DNA from: Auanema rhodensis
Taxonomy: Eukaryota > Nematoda > Chromadorea > Rhabditida > Rhabditidae
Reading direction: 5' to 3'
DNA length: 64,000 bases
NCBI GenBank assembly: GCA_964057225.1
Contig: OZ059897.1
Coordinates: 3,286,001-3,350,000 of the forward strand
This document shows, in pieces, positions 36,855 to 50,893 of the stretch (within the stretch, counting starts at the first letter, position 1; every line of letters begins with the position of its first letter). Under the pieces are notes generated by a model that was not told the origin of the DNA, did no database searches, and was given only the letters and a program-made list of their open reading frames with translations. Both the position numbers and the translations under genes were made by a program.

Positions 36855-39800
36855 ATAGTGCATTCGATGCGGATTTTTAAGCTGCGTCGATCTGTGTTAT
36901 CAGATTTGAGTTAGCTTAAAAATGCACCGAGATATCAACTGATATATGTTCACACTTATATCCTCGATTTTCACCCTGAAGAAATGATTTTTTCGTTGAA
37001 TAACATTGTCCATCGTCTTCGTCTTAAAAAAAGGAATCTAAAAACATCTACTTTTTGTGAAATTATTTAGAAATTTTTCGGGAAAATTTTTGTCAAAATG
37101 TTTTTGGAAGCAATGTTGAGTGTACATGGGAACTCAACATACACTAATGCATTATTTTTCAAACGATCATAACTAATTTTTGTAAATAGCGTTTCTCAAG
37201 GTAGTATAGTGCATTCGATGCGGATTTTTAAGCTGCGTCGATCTGTGTTATCAGATTTGAGTTAGCTTAAAAATGCACCGAGATATCAACTGATATATGT
37301 TCACACTTATATCCTCGATTTTCACCCTGAAGAAATAGTTTTTTCGTTGAAAAACATTGTTCATCGTCTTTGCCTTGAAAAAAGGAATCTAAAAACATCT
37401 ACTTTTTGTGAAATTATTTAGAAATTTTTCGGGAAAATTTTTGTCAAAATGTTTTTGGAAGCAATGTTGAGTGTACATGGGAACTCAACATACACTAATG
37501 CATTATTTTTCAAACGATCATAACTTATTTTTGTATAGAGCGTTTCTCAATGTAGTATAGTGCATTCGATGCGGATTTTTAAGCTGCGTCGATCTGTGTT
37601 ATCAGATTTGAGTTAGCTTAAAAATGCACCGAGATATCAACTGATATATGTTCACACTTATATCCTCGACTTTCACCCTGAAGAAATGATTTTTTCGTTG
37701 AATAACATTGTCCATCGTCTTCGTCTTGAAAAAAGGAATCTAAAAACATCTACTTTTTGTGAAATTATTTAGAAATTTTTCGGGAAAATTTTTGTCAAAA
37801 TGTTTTTGGAAGCAATGTTGAGTGTACATGGGAACTCAACATACACTAATGCATTATTTTTCAAACGATCATAACTTATTTTTGTATAGAGCGTTTCTCA
37901 ATGTAGTATAGTGCATTCGATGCGGATTTTTAAGCTGCGTCGATCTGTGTTATCAGATTTGAGTTAGCTTAAAAATGCACCGAGATATCAACTGATATAT
38001 GTTCACACTTATATCCTCGATTTTCACCCTGAAGAAATGATTTTTTCGTTGAATAACATTGTCCATCGTCTTCGTCTTGATAAAAGGAATCTAAAAACAT
38101 CTACTTTTTGTGAAATTATTTAGAAATTTTTCGGGAAAATTTTTGTCAAAATGTTTTTGGAAGCAATGTTGAGTGTACATGGGAACTCAACATACACTAA
38201 TGCATTATTTTTCAAACGATCATAACTTATTTTTGTATAGAGCGTTTCTCAATGTAGTATAGTGCATTCGATGCGGATTTTTAAGCTGCGTCGATCTGTG
38301 TTATCCGATTTGAGTTAGCTTAAAAATGCACCGAGATATCAACTGATATATGTTCACACTTATATCCTCGATTTTCACCCTGAAGAAATGATTTTTTCGT
38401 TGAATAACATTGTCCATCGTCTTCGTCTTGAAAAAAGGAATCTAAAAACATCTACTTTTTGTGAAATTATTTAGAAATTTTTCGGGAAAATTTTTGTCAA
38501 AATGTTTTTGGAAGCAATGTTGAGTGTACATGGGAACTCAACATACACTAATGCATTATTTTTCAAACGATCATAACTAATTTTTGTATAGAGCGTTTCT
38601 CAATGTAGTATAGTGCATTCGATGCGGATTTTTAAGCTGCGTTGATCTGTGTTATCAGATTTGAGTTAACTTAAAAATGCACCGAGATATCAACTGATAT
38701 AGGTTCACACTTATATCCTCGATTTTCACCCTGAAGAAGTAGTTTTTTCGTTGAAAAACATTGTCCATCGTCTTCGTCATGAAAAAAGGAATCTAAAAAC
38801 ATCTACTTTTTAAGAAATTATATAGAAATTTTTCGGGAAAATTTTTGTCAAAATGTTTTTGGAAGCAATGTTGAGTGTACATGGGAACTCAACATACACT
38901 AATGCATTATTTTTCAAACGATCATAACTTATTTTTGTATAGAGCGTTTCTCAATGTAGTATAGTGCTTTCGATGCGGATTTTTAAGCTGCGTCGATCTG
39001 TGTTATCAGATTTGAGTTAGCTTAAAAATGCACCGAGATATCAACTGATATATGTTCACACTTATATCCTCGATTTTCACCCTGAAGAAATGATTTTTTC
39101 GTTGAATAACATTGTCCATCGTCTTCGCCTTGAAAAAAGGAATCTAAAAACATCTACTTTTTGTGAAATTATTTAGAAATTTTTCGGGAAAATTTTTGTC
39201 AAAATGTTTTTGGAAGCAATGTTGAGTGTACATGGGAACTCAACATACACTAATGCATTATTTTTCAAACGATCATAACTAATTTTTGTAAATAGCGTTT
39301 CTCAAGGTAGTATAGTGCATTCGATGCGGATTTTTAAGCTGCGTCGATCTGTGTTATCAGATTTGAGTTAGCTTAAAAATGCACCGAGATATCAACTGAT
39401 ATATGTTCACACTTATATCCTCGATTTTCAAACTGAAGAATTGATTTTTTTGTTGAATAACATTGTCCATCGTCTTTGTCATGAAAAAAGGAATCTAAAA
39501 ACATCTACTTTTTAAGAAATTATATAGAAATTTTTCGGGAAAATTTTTGTCAAAATGTTTTTGGAAGCAATGTTGAGTGTACATGGGAACTCAACATACA
39601 CTAATGCATTATTTTTCAAACGATCATAACTTATTTTTGTATAGAGCGTTTCTCAATGTAGTATAGTGCTTTCGATGCGGATTTTTAAGCTGCGTCGATC
39701 TGTGTTATCAGATTTGAGTTAGCTTAAAAATGCACCGAGATATCAACTGATATATGTTCACACTTATATCCTCGATTTTCACCCTGAAGAAATGATTTTT

Positions 39801-42800
39801 TCGTTGAATAACATTGTCCATCGTCTTCGTCTTGAAAAAAGGAATCTAAAAACATCTACTTTTTGTGAAATTATTTAGAAATTTTTCGGGAAAATTTTTG
39901 TCAAAATGTTTTTGGAAGCAATGTTGAGTGTACATGGGAACTCAACATACACTAATGCATTATTTTTCAAACGATCATAACTAATTTTTGTAAATAGCGT
40001 TTCTCAAGGTAGTATAGTGCATTCGATGCGGATTTTTAAGCTGCGTCGATCTGTGTTATCAGATTTGAGTTAGCTTAAAAATGCACCGAGATATCAACTG
40101 ATATATGTTCACACTTATATCCTCGATTTTCAAACTGAAGAATTGATTTTTTTGTTGAATAACATTGTTCATCGTCTTCGTCTTGAAAAAAGGAATCTAA
40201 AAACATCTACTTTTTGTGAAATTATCTAGAAATTTTTCGGGAAAATTTTTGTCAAAATGTTTTTGGAAGCAATGTTGAGTGTACATGGGAACTCAACATA
40301 CACTAATGCATTATTTTTCAAACGATCATAACTATTTTCTGTAAATAGCGTTTCTCAATGTAGTATAGTGCATTCGATGCGGATTTTTAAGCTGCGTTGA
40401 TCTGTGTTATCAGATTTGAGTTAACTTAAAAATGCACCGAGATATCAACTGATATATGTTCACACTTATATCCTCGATTTTCAAACTGAAGAATTGATTT
40501 TTTTGTTGAATAACATTGTCCATCGTCTTCGTCTTGAAAAAAGGAATCTAAAAACATCTACTTTTTGTGAAATTATCTAGAAATTTTTCGGGAAAATTTT
40601 TGTCAAAATGTTTTTGGAAGCAATGTTGAGTGTACATGGGAACTCAACATACACTAATGCATTATTTTTCAAACGATCATAACTATTTTCTGTAAATAGC
40701 GTTTCTCAATGTAGTAAAGTGCATTCGATGCGGATTTTTAAGCTGCGTTGATCTGTGTTATCAGATTTGAGTTAACTTAAAAATGCACCGAGATATCAAC
40801 TGATATATGTTCACACTTATATCCTCGATTTTCACCCTGAAGAAATGATTTTTTCGTTGAATAACATTGTCCATCATCTTCGTCTTGAAAAAAGGAATCT
40901 AAAAACATCTACTTTTTGTGAAATTATTTAGAAATTTTTCGGGAAAATTTTTGTCAAAATGTTTTTGGAAGCAATGTTGAGTGTACATGGGAACTCAACA
41001 TACACTAATGCATTATTTTTCAAACGATCATAACTAATTTTTGTATAAAGCGTTTCTTAATGTAGTATAGTGCATTCGATGCGGATTTTTAAGCTGCGTC
41101 GATCTGTGTTATCAGATTTGAGTTAGCTTAAAAATGCACCGAGATATCAACTGATATATGTTCACACTTATATCCTCGATTTTCACCCTGAAGAAATGAT
41201 TTTTTCGTTGAATAACATTGTCCATCGTCTTCGTCTTGAAAAAAGGAATCTAAAAACATCTACTTTTTGTGAAATTATTTAGAAATTTTTCGGGAAAATT
41301 TTTGTCAAAATGTTTTTGGAAGCAATGTTGAGTGTACATGGGAACTCAACATACACTAATGCATTATTTTTCAAACGATCATAACTAATTCCTGTAAATA
41401 GCGTTTCTCAATGAAGTATAGTGCATTCGATGCGGATTTTTAAGCTGCGTCGATCTGTGTTATCCGATTTGAGTTAGCTTAAAAATGCACCGAGATATCA
41501 ACTGATATATGTTCACACTTATATCCTCGATTTTCACCCTGAAGAAATGATTTTTTCGTTGAATAACATTATCCATCGTCTTCGTCTTGAAAAAAGGAAT
41601 CTAAAAACATCTACTTTTTGTGAAATTATTTAGAAATTTTTCGGGAAAATTTTTGTCAAAATGTTTTTGGAAGCAATGTTGAGTGTACATGGGAACTCAA
41701 CATACACTAATGCATTATTTTTCAAACGATCATAACTAATTTCTGTAAATAGCGTTTCTCAATGAAGTATTGTGCATTCGATGCGGATTTTTAAGCTGCG
41801 TCGATCTGTGTTATCCGATTTGAGTTAGCTTAAAAATGCACCGAGATATCAACTGATATATGTTCACACTTATATCCTCGATTTTCACCCTGAAGAAATG
41901 ATTTTTTCGTTGAATAACATTATCCATCGTCTTCGTCTTGAAAAAAGGAATCTAAAAACATCTACTTTTTGTGAAATTATTTAGAAATTTTTCGGGAAAA
42001 TTTTTGTCAAAATGTTTTTGGAAGCAATGTTGAGTGTACATGGGAACTCAACATACACTAATGCATTATTTTTCAAACGATCATAACTAATTTTTGTATA
42101 GAGCGTTTCTCAATGTAGTATAGTGCATTCGATGCGGATTTTTAAGCTGCGTTGATCTGTGTTATCAGATTTGAGTTAACTTAAAAATGCACCGAGATAT
42201 CAACTGATATAGGTTCACACTTATATCCTCGATTTTCACCCTGAAGAAGTAGTTTTTTCGTTGAAAAACATTGTCCATCGTCTTCGTCATGAAAAAAGGA
42301 ATCTAAAAACATCTACTTTTTAAGAAATTATATAGAAATTTTTCGGGAAAATTTTTGTCAAAATGTTTTTGGAAGCAATGTTGAGTGTACATGGGAACTC
42401 AACATACACTAATGCATTATTTTTCAAACGATCATAACTATTTTCTGTAAATAGCGTTTCTCAATGTAGTATAGTGCATTCGATGCGGATTTTTAAGCTG
42501 CGTTGATCTGTGTTATCAGATTTGAGTTAACTTAAAAATGCACCGAGATATCAACTGATATATGTTCACACTTATATCCTCGATTTTCAAACTGAAGAAT
42601 TGATTTTTTTGTTGAATAACATTGTCCATCGTCTTCGTCTTGAAAAAAGGAATCTAAAAACATCTACTTTTTGTGAAATTATCTAGAAATTTTTCGGGAA
42701 AATTTTTGTCAAAATGTTTTTGGAAGCAATGTTGAGTGTACATGGGAACTCAACATACACTAATGCATTATTTTTCAAACGATCATAACTATTTTCTGTA

Positions 42801-42821
42801 AATAGCGTTTCTCAATGTAGT
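36855..42821 (+). repeat. 21-monomer unit, copy 2, lacking three monomers
   Basis: Order: E 36855, A 37206, F 37557, B 37908, C 38259, D 38610, E' 38961, G/D 39312, E' 39663, G 40014, H 40365, I 40716, B/J 41067, J 41418, J 41769, D with H-type tail 42120, H 42471. The CTTGATAAAAGG, CGCCTTG (38961), G/D hybrid and CATCATC markers match copy 1 position by position. Between G and H, copy 1 has three extra monomers (32994-34046). The end also differs: here a full H at 42471 leads into I at 42822, while copy 1 has an H/E hybrid followed by D. Confidence 0.87.
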
Positions 42822-45277
42822 AAAGTGCATTCGATGCGGATTTTTAAGCTGCGTTGATCTGTGTTATCAGATTTGAGTTAACTTAAAAATGCACCGAGAT
42901 ATCAACTGATATATGTTCACACTTATATCCTCGATTTTCACCCTGAAGAAATGATTTTTTCGTTGAATAACATTGTCCATCATCTTCGTCTTGAAAAAAG
43001 GAATCTAAAAACATCTACTTTTTGTGAAATTATTTAGAAATTTTTCGGGAAAATTTTTGTCAAAATGTTTTTGGAAGCAATGTTGAGTGTACATGGGAAC
43101 TCAACATACACTAATGCATTATTTTTCAAACGATCATAACTAATTTTTGTATAAAGCGTTTCTTAATGTAGTATAGTGCATTCGATGCGGATTTTTAAGC
43201 TGCGTCGATCTGTGTTATCCGATTTGAGTTAGCTTAAAAATGCACCGAGATATCAACTGATATATGTTCACACTTATATCCTCGATTTTCACCCTGAAGA
43301 AATGATTTTTTCGTTGAATAACATTATCCATCGTCTTCGTCTTGAAAAAAGGAATCTAAAAACATCTACTTTTTGTGAAATTATTTAGAAATTTTTCGGG
43401 AAAATTTTTGTCAAAATGTTTTTGGAAGCAATGTTGAGTGTACATGGGAACTCAACATACACTAATGCATTATTTTTCAAACGATCATAACTAATTTTTG
43501 TATAGAGCGTTTCTCAATGTAGTATAGTGCATTCGATGCGGATTTTTAAGCTGCGTTGATCTGTGTTATCAGATTTGAGTTAACTTAAAAATGCACCGAG
43601 ATATCAACTGATATAGGTTCACACTTATATCCTCGATTTTCACCCTGAAGAAGTAGTTTTTTCGTTGAAAAACATTGTCCATCGTCTTCGTCATGAAAAA
43701 AGGAATCTAAAAACATCTACTTTTTAAGAAATTATATAGAAATTTTTCGGGAAAATTTTTGTCAAAATGTTTTTGGAAGCAATGTTGAGTGTACATGGGA
43801 ACTCAACATACACTAATGCATTATTTTTCAAACGATCATAACTTATTTTTGTATAGAGCGTTTCTCAATGTAGTATAGTGCATTCGATGCGGATTTTTAA
43901 GCTGCGTCGATCTGTGTTATCCGATTTGAGTTAGCTTAAAAATGCACCGAGATATCAACTGATATATGTTCACACTTATATCCTCGATTTTCACCCTGAA
44001 GAAATGATTTTTTCGTTGAATAACATTATCCATCGTCTTCGTCTTGAAAAAAGGAATCTAAAAACATCTACTTTTTGTGAAATTATTTAGAAATTTTTCG
44101 GGAAAATTTTTGTCAAAATGTTTTTGGAAGCAATGTTGAGTGTACATGGGAACTCAACATACACTAATGCATTATTTTTCAAACGATCATAACTAATTTT
44201 TGTATAGAGCGTTTCTCAATGTAGTATAGTGCATTCGATGCGGATTTTTAAGCTGCGTTGATCTGTGTTATCAGATTTGAGTTAACTTAAAAATGCACCG
44301 AGATATCAACTGATATAGGTTCACACTTATATCCTCGATTTTCACCCTGAAGAAGTAGTTTTTTCGTTGAAAAACATTGTCCATCGTCTTCGTCATGAAA
44401 AAAGGAATCTAAAAACATCTACTTTTTAAGAAATTATATAGAAATTTTTCGGGAAAATTTTTGTCAAAATGTTTTTGGAAGCAATGTTGAGTGTACATGG
44501 GAACTCAACATACACTAATGCATTATTTTTCAAACGATCATAACTTATTTTTGTATAGAGCGTTTCTCAATGTAGTATAGTGCATTCGATGCGGATTTTT
44601 AAGCTGCGTCGATCTGTGTTATCCGATTTGAGTTAGCTTAAAAATGCACCGAGATATCAACTGATATATGTTCACACTTATATCCTCGATTTTCACCCTG
44701 AAGAAATGATTTTTTCGTTGAATAACATTGTCCATCGTCTTCGTCTTGAAAAAAGGAATCTAAAAACATCTACTTTTTGTGAAATTATTTAGAAATTTTT
44801 CGGGAAAATTTTTGTCAAAATGTTTTTGGAAGCAATGTTGAGTGTACATGGGAACTCAACATACACTAATGCATTATTTTTCAAACGATCATAACTAATT
44901 TTTGTATAGAGCGTTTCTCAATGTAGTATAGTGCATTCGATGCGGATTTTTAAGCTGCGTTGATCTGTGTTATCAGATTTGAGTTAACTTAAAAATGCAC
45001 CGAGATATCAACTGATATAGGTTCACACTTATATCCTCGATTTTCACCCTGAAGAAGTAGTTTTTTCGTTGAAAAACATTGTCCATCGTCTTCGTCATGC
45101 AAAAGGAATCTAAAAACATCTACTTTTTAAGAAATTATATAGAAATTTTTCGGGAAAATTTTTGTCAAAATGTTTTTGGAAGCAATGTTGAGTGTACATG
45201 GGAACTCAACATACACTAATGCATTATTTTTCAAACGATCATAACTTATTTTTGTATAGAGCGTTTCTCAATGTAGT
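42822..45277 (+). repeat. I followed by J/C-D dimers, 7 monomers
   Basis: Order: I 42822, J/C 43173, D 43524, J/C 43875, D 44226, C 44577, D 44928 (350 bp). The I copy starts AAAGTGCATTCG, as do those at 34398 and 40716. The J/C copies have C48 and ATTATCC but a C-type tail. The 702-bp dimer J/C-D is repeated, then C-D follows. The D at 44928 has a private CATGCAAAAGG (near 45098-45106) in place of CATGAAAAAAGG, which shortens it by one base. Confidence 0.85.
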
Positions 45278-48085
45278 ATAGTGCATTCGATGCGGATTTT
45301 TAAGCTGCGTCGATCTGTGTTATCAGATTTGAGTTAGCTTAAAAATGCACCGAGATATCAACTGATATATGTTCACACTTATATCCTCGATTTTCACCCT
45401 GAAGAAATGATTTTTTCGTTGAATAACATTGTCCATCGTCTTCGTCTTAAAAAAAGGAATCTAAAAACATCTACTTTTTAAGAAATTATATAGAAATTTT
45501 TCGGGAAAATTTTTGTCAAAATGTTTTTGGAAGCAATGTTGAGTGTACATGGGAACTCAACATACACTAATGCATTATTTTTCAAACGATCATAACTTAT
45601 TTTTGTATAGAGCGTTTCTCAATGTAGTATAGTGCATTCGATGCGGATTTTTAAGCTGCGTCGATCTGTGTTATCCGATTTGAGTTAGCTTAAAAATGCA
45701 CCGAGATATCAACTGATATATGTTCACACTTATATCCTCGATTTTCACCCTGAAGAAATGATTTTTTCGTTGAATAACATTGTCCATCGTCTTCGTCTTG
45801 AAAAAAGGAATCTAAAAACATCTACTTTTTGTGAAATTATTTAGAAATTTTTCGGGAAAATTTTTGTCAAAATGTTTTTGGAAGCAATGTTGAGTGTACA
45901 TGGGAACTCAACATACACTAATGCATTATTTTTCAAACGATCATAACTAATTTTTGTATAGAGCGTTTCTCAATGTAGTATAGTGCATTCGATGCGGATT
46001 TTTAAGCTGCGTTGATCTGTGTTATCAGATTTGAGTTAACTTAAAAATGCACCGAGATATCAACTGATATAGGTTCACACTTATATCCTCGATTTTCACC
46101 CTGAAGAAGTAGTTTTTTCGTTGAAAAACATTGTCCATCGTCTTCGTCATGAAAAAAGGAATCTAAAAACATCTACTTTTTAAGAAATTATATAGAAATT
46201 TTTCGGGAAAATTTTTGTCAAAATGTTTTTGGAAGCAATGTTGAGTGTACATGGGAACTCAACATACACTAATGCATTATTTTTCAAACGATCATAACTT
46301 ATTTTTGTATAGAGCGTTTCTCAATGTAGTATAGTGCATTCGATGCGGATTTTTAAGCTGCGTCGATCTGTGTTATCAGATTTGAGTTAGCTTAAAAATG
46401 CACCGAGATATCAACTGATATATGTTCACACTTATATCCTCGATTTTCACCCTGAAGAAATGATTTTTTCGTTGAATAACATTGTCCATCGTCTTCGTCT
46501 TAAAAAAAGGAATCTAAAAACATCTACTTTTTGTGAAATTATTTAGAAATTTTTCGGGAAAATTTTTGTCAAAATGTTTTTGGAAGCAATGTTGAGTGTA
46601 CATGGGAACTCAACATACACTAATGCATTATTTTTCAAACGATCATAACTAATTTTTGTAAATAGCGTTTCTCAAGGTAGTATAGTGCATTCGATGCGGA
46701 TTTTTAAGCTGCGTCGATCTGTGTTATCAGATTTGAGTTAGCTTAAATATGCACCGAGATATCAACTGATATATGTTCACACTTATATCCTCGATTTTCA
46801 CCCTGAAGAAATAGTTTTTTCGTTGAAAAACATTGTCCATCGTCTTTGCCTTGAAAAAAGGAATCTAAAAACATCTACTTTTTGTGAAATTATTTAGAAA
46901 TTTTTCGGGAAAATTTTTGTCAAAATGTTTTTGGAAGCAATGTTGAGTGTACATGGGAACTCAACATACACTAATGCATTATTTTTCAAACGATCATAAC
47001 TTATTTTTGTATAGAGCGTTTCTCAATGTAGTATAGTGCATTCGATGCGGATTTTTAAGCTGCGTCGATCTGTGTTATCAGATTTGAGTTAGCTTAAAAA
47101 TGCACCGAGATATCAACTGATATATGTTCACACTTATATCATCGACTTTCACCCTGAAGAAATGATTTTTTCGTTGAATAACATTGTCCATCGTCTTCGT
47201 CTTGAAAAAAGGAATCTAAAAACATCTACTTTTTGTGAAATTATTTAGAAATTTTTCGGGAAAATTTTTGTCAAAATGTTTTTGGAAGCAATGTTGAGTG
47301 TACATGGGAACTCAACATACACTAATGCATTATTTTTCAAACGATCATAACTTATTTTTGTATAGAGCGTTTCTCAATGTAGTATAGTGCATTCGATGCG
47401 GATTTTTAAGCTGCGTCGATCTGTGTTATCAGATTTGAGTTAGCTTAAAAATGCACCGAGATATCAACTGATATATGTTCACACTTATATCCTCGACTTT
47501 CACCCTGAAGAAATAGTTTTTTCGTTGAAAAACATTGTCCATCGTCTTTGCCTTGAAAAAAGGAATCTAAAAACATCTACTTTTTGTGAAATTATTTAGA
47601 AATTTTTCGGGAAAATTTTTGTCAAAATGTTTTTGGAAGCAATGTTGAGTGTACATGGGAACTCAACATACACTAATGCATTATTTTTCAAACGATCATA
47701 ACTAATTTTTGTATAGAGCGTTTCTCAATGTAGTATAGTGCATTCGATGCGGATTTTTAAGCTGCGTTGATCTGTGTTATCAGATTTGAGTTAACTTAAA
47801 AATGCACCGAGATATCAACTGATATAGGTTCACACTTATATCCTCGATTTTCACCCTGAAGAAGTAGTTTTTTCGTTGAAAAACATTGTCCATCGTCTTC
47901 GTCATGAAAAAAGGAATCTAAAAACATCTACTTTTTAAGAAATTATATAGAAATTTTTCGGGAAAATTTTTGTCAAAATGTTTTTGGAAGCAATGTTGAG
48001 TGTACATGGGAACTCAACATACACTAATGCATTATTTTTCAAACGATCATAACTTATTTTTGTATAGAGCGTTTCTCAATGTAGT
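45278..48085 (+). repeat. Eight-monomer unit, copy 1 (2808 bp)
   Basis: Order: E/D hybrid 45278, C 45629, D 45980, E 46331, A 46682, F 47033, F/A 47384, D 47735. The E/D hybrid has CTTAAAAAAAGG of class E and then AAGAAATTATATAG of class D. The A copy has a rare TTAAATATGC, and the F copy has a rare ATCATCGACTTT. All three rare states recur exactly 2808 bp later. Confidence 0.9.
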
Positions 48086-50893
48086 ATAGTGCATTCGATG
48101 CGGATTTTTAAGCTGCGTCGATCTGTGTTATCAGATTTGAGTTAGCTTAAAAATGCACCGAGATATCAACTGATATATGTTCACACTTATATCCTCGATT
48201 TTCACCCTGAAGAAATGATTTTTTCGTTGAATAACATTGTCCATCGTCTTCGTCTTAAAAAAAGGAATCTAAAAACATCTACTTTTTAAGAAATTATATA
48301 GAAATTTTTCGGGAAAATTTTTGTCAAAATGTTTTTGGAAGCAATGTTGAGTGTACATGGGAACTCAACATACACTAATGCATTATTTTTCAAACGATCA
48401 TAACTTATTTTTGTATAGAGCGTTTCTCAATGTAGTATAGTGCATTCGATGCGGATTTTTAAGCTGCGTCGATCTGTGTTATCCGATTTGAGTTAGCTTA
48501 AAAATGCACCGAGATATCAACTGATATATGTTCACACTTATATCCTCGATTTTCACCCTGAAGAAATGATTTTTTCGTTGAATAACATTGTCCATCGTCT
48601 TCGTCTTGAAAAAAGGAATCTAAAAACATCTACTTTTTGTGAAATTATTTAGAAATTTTTCGGGAAAATTTTTGTCAAAATGTTTTTGGAAGCAATGTTG
48701 AGTGTACATGGGAACTCAACATACACTAATGCATTATTTTTCAAACGATCATAACTAATTTTTGTATAGAGCGTTTCTCAATGTAGTATAGTGCATTCGA
48801 TGCGGATTTTTAAGCTGCGTTGATCTGTGTTATCAGATTTGAGTTAACTTAAAAATGCACCGAGATATCAACTGATATAGGTTCACACTTATATCCTCGA
48901 TTTTCACCCTGAAGAAGTAGTTTTTTCGTTGAAAAACATTGTCCATCGTCTTCGTCATGAAAAAAGGAATCTAAAAACATCTACTTTTTAAGAAATTATA
49001 TAGAAATTTTTCGGGAAAATTTTTGTCAAAATGTTTTTGGAAGCAATGTTGAGTGTACATGGGAACTCAACATACACTAATGCATTATTTTTCAAACGAT
49101 CATAACTTATTTTTGTATAGAGCGTTTCTCAATGTAGTATAGTGCATTCGATGCGGATTTTTAAGCTGCGTCGATCTGTGTTATCAGATTTGAGTTAGCT
49201 TAAAAATGCACCGAGATATCAACTGATATATGTTCACACTTATATCCTCGATTTTCACCCTGAAGAAATGATTTTTTCGTTGAATAACATTGTCCATCGT
49301 CTTCGTCTTAAAAAAAGGAATCTAAAAACATCTACTTTTTGTGAAATTATTTAGAAATTTTTCGGGAAAATTTTTGTCAAAATGTTTTTGGAAGCAATGT
49401 TGAGTGTACATGGGAACTCAACATACACTAATGCATTATTTTTCAAACGATCATAACTAATTTTTGTAAATAGCGTTTCTCAAGGTAGTATAGTGCATTC
49501 GATGCGGATTTTTAAGCTGCGTCGATCTGTGTTATCAGATTTGAGTTAGCTTAAATATGCACCGAGATATCAACTGATATATGTTCACACTTATATCCTC
49601 GATTTTCACCCTGAAGAAATAGTTTTTTCGTTGAAAAACATTGTCCATCGTCTTTGCCTTGAAAAAAGGAATCTAAAAACATCTACTTTTTGTGAAATTA
49701 TTTAGAAATTTTTCGGGAAAATTTTTGTCAAAATGTTTTTGGAAGCAATGTTGAGTGTACATGGGAACTCAACATACACTAATGCATTATTTTTCAAACG
49801 ATCATAACTTATTTTTGTATAGAGCGTTTCTCAATGTAGTATAGTGCATTCGATGCGGATTTTTAAGCTGCGTCGATCTGTGTTATCAGATTTGAGTTAG
49901 CTTAAAAATGCACCGAGATATCAACTGATATATGTTCACACTTATATCATCGACTTTCACCCTGAAGAAATGATTTTTTCGTTGAATAACATTGTCCATC
50001 GTCTTCGTCTTGAAAAAAGGAATCTAAAAACATCTACTTTTTGTGAAATTATTTAGAAATTTTTCGGGAAAATTTTTGTCAAAATGTTTTTGGAAGCAAT
50101 GTTGAGTGTACATGGGAACTCAACATACACTAATGCATTATTTTTCAAACGATCATAACTTATTTTTGTATAGAGCGTTTCTCAATGTAGTATAGTGCAT
50201 TCGATGCGGATTTTTAAGCTGCGTCGATCTGTGTTATCAGATTTGAGTTAGCTTAAAAATGCACCGAGATATCAACTGATATATGTTCACACTTATATCC
50301 TCGACTTTCACCCTGAAGAAATAGTTTTTTCGTTGAAAAACATTGTCCATCGTCTTTGCCTTGAAAAAAGGAATCTAAAAACATCTACTTTTTGTGAAAT
50401 TATTTAGAAATTTTTCGGGAAAATTTTTGTCAAAATGTTTTTGGAAGCAATGTTGAGTGTACATGGGAACTCAACATACACTAATGCATTATTTTTCAAA
50501 CGATCATAACTAATTTTTGTAAATAGCGTTTCTCAAGGTAGTATAGTGCATTCGATGCGGATTTTTAAGCTGCGTCGATCTGTGTTATCAGATTTGAGTT
50601 AGCTTAAAAATGCACCGAGATATCAACTGATATATGTTCACACTTATATCCTCGACTTTCACCCTGAAGAAATAGTTTTTTCGTTGAAAAACATTGTCCA
50701 TCGTCTTTGCCTTGAAAAAAGGAATCTAAAAACATCTACTTTTTGTGAAATTATTTAGAAATTTTTCGGGAAAATTTTTGTCAAAATGTTTTTGGAAGCA
50801 ATGTTGAGTGTACATGGGAACTCAACATACACTAATGCATTATTTTTCAAACGATCATAACTTATTTTTGTATAGAGCGTTTCTCAATGTAGT
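48086..50893 (+). repeat. Eight-monomer unit, copy 2 (2808 bp)
   Basis: Order: E/D hybrid 48086, C 48437, D 48788, E 49139, A 49490, F 49841, F/A 50192, F/A 50543. The first six monomers match the preceding unit, including rare TTAAATATGC (49490 copy) and ATCATCGACTTT (49841 copy). The seventh, at 50192, matches in its body but ends with the E-type tail (GTAAATAGCG, CAAGG) instead of the C-type tail. The eighth is another F/A instead of D. The exit point of the duplication therefore lies in the conserved block of the monomer at 50192. Confidence 0.9.
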
